Below are positions 17,501 to 20,000 of a stretch of 20,000 nucleotides of DNA, piece after piece. A program made the translations under genes and the position numbers. The DNA lies in NCBI RefSeq assembly GCF_964340395.1, contig NC_135556.1, positions 9,812,501 to 9,832,500 on the forward strand, given 5' to 3'. A model generated the notes under the pieces. It worked only from the letters and a program-made list of their open reading frames with translations. It was not told the origin of the DNA and did not search any database. Position 1 is the stretch's first letter, and each line of letters begins with the position of its first letter. Origin of the DNA: Glandiceps talaboti. Taxonomy: Eukaryota > Hemichordata > Enteropneusta > Spengelidae.

Positions 17501-20000
17501 ATTGTTTGATCAATAAAGATATAATGCTATTAAATTCACGAAGACGTGAATAATAACTTTTAATGTCTGGGATTTTTTTTTGTTCAGCGGTCGATTTGTG
17601 ATGCAACCAAGGTCACAGTGTGAATGTGTGATGTTTTATCTTCTACATACAGGAGAAATTAAGTTGGTGTTTCACTCATGGGGTATGGTGTTTTTAACAC
17701 AAAGATAGACAAAATCCATTTCTGGACTAACAATATCAGAGGCAACACACTCAGCAGGGTCCTTCATTTTACCTAATCATAGTGATAAACCTAGCTATTC
17801 TAGATCTTGCACAGTGCAATAGAAACAGGATTCTGCTGTGAAAAGATTACACATGGATTTTATAATAATTTCATTTGTTTAATTTCGAACTGATAATCGA
17901 CATGTTAACTTGTCTACTTCTACATCCCAACTGTCCGCGGCATCTCTATTATTGTTTGTGTTGTATTTGAAGGCGATATTTGTGCGTGTAGCACATCATA
18001 TGTCTCATGAGTGAAACACTAAGGTATCTTCATTTCTCCTGTAATTAGTCTCCTTTCTCGTTGTGTCACTGGAGATGGAGCTGGAATAACAGTAGCAAGA
18101 TGTTATGACTGGTTTATAGACTTTATGTGTGAATATGAGTTCATAATCTCCACTGCACAGTGATGTTTCTGTTCGATACAGTTTTGATTGAAGGTCCCGG
18201 TGGTGGGGGCGCTCGAGTCAGCTGTTGGTGGTACTATGGCTATACCGCGTCATCAAGTTACATTTCTATGGAGAGGGTGGATGGGAGGGTCGAGAGCTGC
18301 TTTTCATTCGCAGTGTGACGTGACACGTTTCCTCTGTGTTTGACTGTATATACTGTGTGTTTGACTATTTTATATTACCCTACGAATACCAATTTTCTTA
18401 ACCAGTCACCATAGAGTGTAGATAGTAACACATTCAAAGCAACGAAAATCCGTTATGAACAACATTTTTTATAGTATCGGTCTGTATCTTGCTTCGAGTC
18501 ATTCTTCTTTATCTTTATATTAACTGAAAAAGAATAAGCGTGCATGAAAATCAATTTCATATTTTAATAATCACAATTCTTTTTATTAAACTAAGCTTCT
18601 TCTTTTATTTCACGCAGTTTGTTCGTTGGCTGAAGAGAGCTTGTCAAAATCTGAGAAGCCCAAATCCTACCGTCTGTCAACGTATTGTGGTGATACTTTA
18701 CATTTCCAAAGCATTCCGTTATCTGGTGTTCGTGGACTGGAGGTACATGCTACTACGGGTACCAAAAGTCAATCTATAATCGAAGGCAACAAACCATGCT
18801 GCTCACACTTCTGGGAATCTCTATGCTGCTGTTTTAGACCATGCAAAACCAGCTGTTATGTAAGTAGTTGTTATTCATGCTTTGACGTGATATTTCAAGG
18901 GATGCATTATTCTGCAACATCAGTCGATATTAGAATATTTTGGGTATATAATTTTGGCTGCATATTTAAAAGGTACTCGCTGTATTCTACTTCACCAAAA
19001 CATACTTGACCACCACTTGCAACTGACTGAATTAACTCAAACTTGGTATTAAGATATAGGTTATAAACTATACAATGACGTCATTTATCATACGTATAAA
19101 ATGTCGAGGAAGTTCCTATTATGCGATCAGTTGTTCCAACTAATGCCAGAGAACTATAGGGAATTTGCAAACCCATCATGGGAAATGTGATGATAAATAC
19201 CAATCAATTAGTATTGTAAACAATGTTGATAAATTGTTTGTAACCACAAATAATCAATTCATAGTTACCTGACAATTGTGGGAGGTTTATTTTATCAGTA
19301 GCTCCAGATTAGGTATTACGATAACCATAGATAATCCCATAGTCCTTTGCGTCTGAGCATGCTCAGTATTGATTGCAAGTTCCGTATTGTAGTCAACTTT
19401 TCCCGACATTAACATTGTACTAGAATTATAGCTTAATCGAGATTTTATGAAAGTATTTTCACTTTTCCGGACAAGTTCACAAAGTAACAAACAAACAAAC
19501 AAACATAGAACTAATACTTCACCGCCTGGACAAATTAAAAAAAATCTAAAACAATTATTATACGCAACTCGAACTTTGTGGTATGTTTTCAACTTGAAAT
19601 TAGACCACAGATGACAACAGTATTAAATTAGAACAAAAAGACTTGAATAACCTAACCTTAACTTCACGAGAACAAAATGCAAAATTCCTGCATAGAAAGT
19701 TACCACGTATGTAAAGTAATCGCATTTGTCTAGTAATATCATCATCATCCATGAAGCTACTGAGAACAAATACACCCAGATATTTGTACGAGTCGACAAA
19801 CGAAAGCTTATTATCATTCAAAGAAATAACAGGGGTGTTTAAAAGCTTAAAGGTTTTGGGCATGACGACCATACAAGAAAATAGAAAAAAATAACGGTGT
19901 ATCAAATTGATATTGAAAGAAAAATAATTTCTAATTATTTTTTTGTCATTATTTCATATTAACAGATGTCTTGCTGTGCAAAACAGTGGGATTCCTATTC
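14492..20000 (+). CDS. Copy C of tandem Cys-rich PH/GRAM-like gene (3' runs off)
   Basis: Six exons (14492-14587, 15034-15207, 15588-15903, 16359-16532, 18618-18859, 19966 onward) join into an open frame of at least 345 residues. Residues 1 to about 150 are hydrophilic and rich in S, T, P, Q and K, probably disordered. A helical segment follows (about 160-195). Then comes a beta-type region with KGRAYLTNKRLLLLSAEE at 234-251 and LHFQSIPLSGVRGLE at 281-295. Cysteine clusters fall at 314-315, 323-325 and 329-338, with SCCAKQW opening the last exon. The N-terminus has no signal peptide and no transmembrane segment is visible, so the protein is probably intracellular. Lipid modification of the cysteines could attach it to membranes (inference). 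Copies A and B share the last four and three of these exons respectively. GRAM/PH-like fold is the best guess; biological role unknown. Confidence 0.7.
15034..15207 (+). CDS. Copy C exon 2, low-complexity N-terminal exon
   Basis: The acceptor ACTTTTTATTAG ends at 15033 and the donor is GTTTGT at 15208; 58 codons, phase 0 at both ends. The product is polar (NQRHSSLSQSAIDFG to SPIPGYITENQ), rich in Ser and Pro. No counterpart was found for copies A or B in the window. Confidence 0.7.
15588..15903 (+). CDS. Copy C exon 3, proline/serine linker plus helix-like segment
   Basis: The acceptor TTTAATTTCAG ends at 15587 and the donor is GTAATT at 15904; phase 0 to 1. The first half is S/T/P-rich (PSSPSLTSPRKISQPHK). 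The second half (LEDTLKNTAANMYRDTASQF) aligns with the helix-like exon of copies A and B. It is about 20 codons longer than those exons at its 5' end. Confidence 0.82.
15944..16184. repeat. Compound microsatellite (TATG, GT, ACGT, ACAG)
   Basis: It starts 40 bp after the donor of copy C exon 3. Order: TATG run, GT-rich run, a short ACGT run, a second TATG run, then ACAG units (16147-16184). It resembles 12886-13164 in its TATG to GT organisation. Confidence 0.95.
16359..16532 (+). CDS. Copy C exon 4, GRAM/PH-like beta exon
   Basis: The acceptor ATAATATAG ends at 16358 and the donor is GTAAAT at 16533; phase 1 to 1. It encodes LITRSETLLAGDEYIHYTGV and KGRAYLTNKRLLLLSAEEAS. The loop between them is about 10 to 15 residues shorter than in copies A and B. 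Confidence 0.87.
17054..17105 (+). mobile_element. Possible tRNA-derived SINE head
   Basis: TAGCTCCACTGATAAG resembles a tRNA A box (TAGCTCAGTGGTTAAG) and GGGACTGAATCCC resembles a B box. Spacing is near that in a tRNA gene. No cloverleaf acceptor stem is evident and the 3' limit is not clear. Confidence 0.35.
17650..18041. mobile_element. 392-bp MITE with ~35-40 bp TIRs and TA target duplication
   Basis: The left end CAGGAGAAATTAAG...GTGTTTCACTCATG and the reverse complement of the right end CAGGAGAAATGAAG...GTGTTTCACTCATG match in two blocks separated by a 5-bp length difference. Each end is flanked by TA (17648-17649 and 18042-18043), the target duplication typical of Tc1/mariner-type elements. 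The interior has no transposase frame, so this is a non-autonomous element. It lies in intron 4 of copy C. Confidence 0.8.
18618..18859 (+). CDS. Copy C exon 5, cysteine-rich exon (short form)
   Basis: The acceptor TTTCACGCAG ends at 18617 and the donor is GTAAGT at 18860; phase 1 to 0. It encodes LHFQSIPLSGVRGLEVHA, then NKPCCSHFWESLCCCFRPC and KTSCY. At 242 nt it is 111-132 nt shorter than in copies A and B, because it lacks the linker before the final cysteine group. Confidence 0.85.
19330..19905 (-). mobile_element. Decayed non-LTR retrotransposon (LINE) fragment
   Basis: On the minus strand the first frame contains SYKYLGVFVLSS, ITRQMRLLYIRGNFLCRNF and CSREVKVRLFKSF. These are the order and spacing of the C-terminal end of a LINE-type reverse transcriptase. 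A one-base insertion near 19622-19628 moves the frame, and the similarity resumes with YHKVRVAYNNCFRFF and later an RKS motif. No endonuclease or full polymerase domain is present, so this is a 5'-truncated dead copy. It sits antisense in intron 5 of copy C. Confidence 0.8.
19486..19505. repeat. Short (CAAA)n run inside the LINE fragment
   Basis: About five CAAA units interrupt the region of reverse transcriptase similarity and probably expanded after insertion. Confidence 0.85.
19966..20000 (+). CDS. Copy C terminal exon, 5' part only
   Basis: The acceptor CATATTAACAG ends at 19965, phase 0. The visible residues MSCCAKQWDSY align with VACCCPKQWKT at the start of the copy A terminal exon (4394). 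The rest of the exon lies beyond the window. Confidence 0.75.
   Translation, partial: MSCCAKQWDSY

Larger units (their letters stand above)
16533..18617 (+). other. Copy C intron 4
   Basis: At 2.1 kb this is the largest intron in the window. It contains a possible SINE head near 17054, a TA-flanked MITE at 17650-18041, and otherwise unremarkable AT-rich sequence. A perfect 7-bp hairpin with a 3-nt loop lies at 17028-17044. Confidence 0.75.

Noticed and set aside
18190-18255. GGTGGTGGGGGCGCTC considered as a further copy of the 11632-11702 repeat
   Set aside because: Similarity is limited to a short GC-rich block and does not extend in order through the rest of the unit.
19205-19245. ATTGTAAACAATGTTGATAA considered as a third copy of the 611-873 repeat
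   Set aside because: Only about 20 bases match, with a gap, in AT-rich sequence; the flanks do not align.

Overview
The window looks like nuclear DNA from an invertebrate animal, probably a marine bilaterian. It has AT-rich non-coding sequence, GT-AG introns of 136 bp to about 2.1 kb, many long microsatellites ((AT)n, (CA)n, (TATG)n, (CAA)n), tRNA-derived SINE-like pieces, a decayed LINE reverse transcriptase and a TA-flanked MITE. No operon, bacterial gene, rRNA or intact tRNA is visible. I cannot name the species.

The main content is a head-to-tail array of three related plus-strand genes, called A, B and C here, found by comparing split exons within the window. Copy A has exons at 935-1187, 2242-2450, 3287-3660 and 4394-4621. 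Copy B has exons at 9248-9494, 9631-9849 and 10874-11226. Copy C has exons at 14492-14587, 15034-15207, 15588-15903, 16359-16532 and 18618-18859, and a last exon that starts at 19966 and runs off the window. The intron phases of the homologous exons are identical in all three copies (0, 1, 1, 0).

The encoded protein has a low-complexity S/T/P-rich N-terminus (seen in C), a helix-like segment, and then alternating beta-like segments. Two of these, G-R-A-Y-L-T-[ND]-K-R and H-F-Q-S-[IL]-P-L, recall the PH/GRAM superfold. Cysteine clusters follow, and copy A ends in a predicted strand plus amphipathic helix. I do not recognise the family by name, and the GRAM/PH-like assignment is inference.

The copies differ in integrity. 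Copy A carries a 5-nt insertion that shifts the frame inside the most conserved motif. Copy B has no visible copy of the terminal exon and may end in a short alternative exon followed by a poly(A) signal. Copy C appears intact as far as it can be seen.

Between and inside the genes, 1-934 holds no identified exon. The stretch 4622-9247 contains SINE-like pieces, duplicated non-coding segments and a GT-rich tract. The stretch 11552-14490 contains a foldback element, a large TATG array and a weak minus-strand coding-like stretch. The large introns of copy C hold a 392-bp TA-flanked MITE and a minus-strand LINE fragment. A segment about 0.5-0.6 kb upstream of C exon 1 is also found upstream of B, which supports duplication of whole gene units including 5' flanking DNA.
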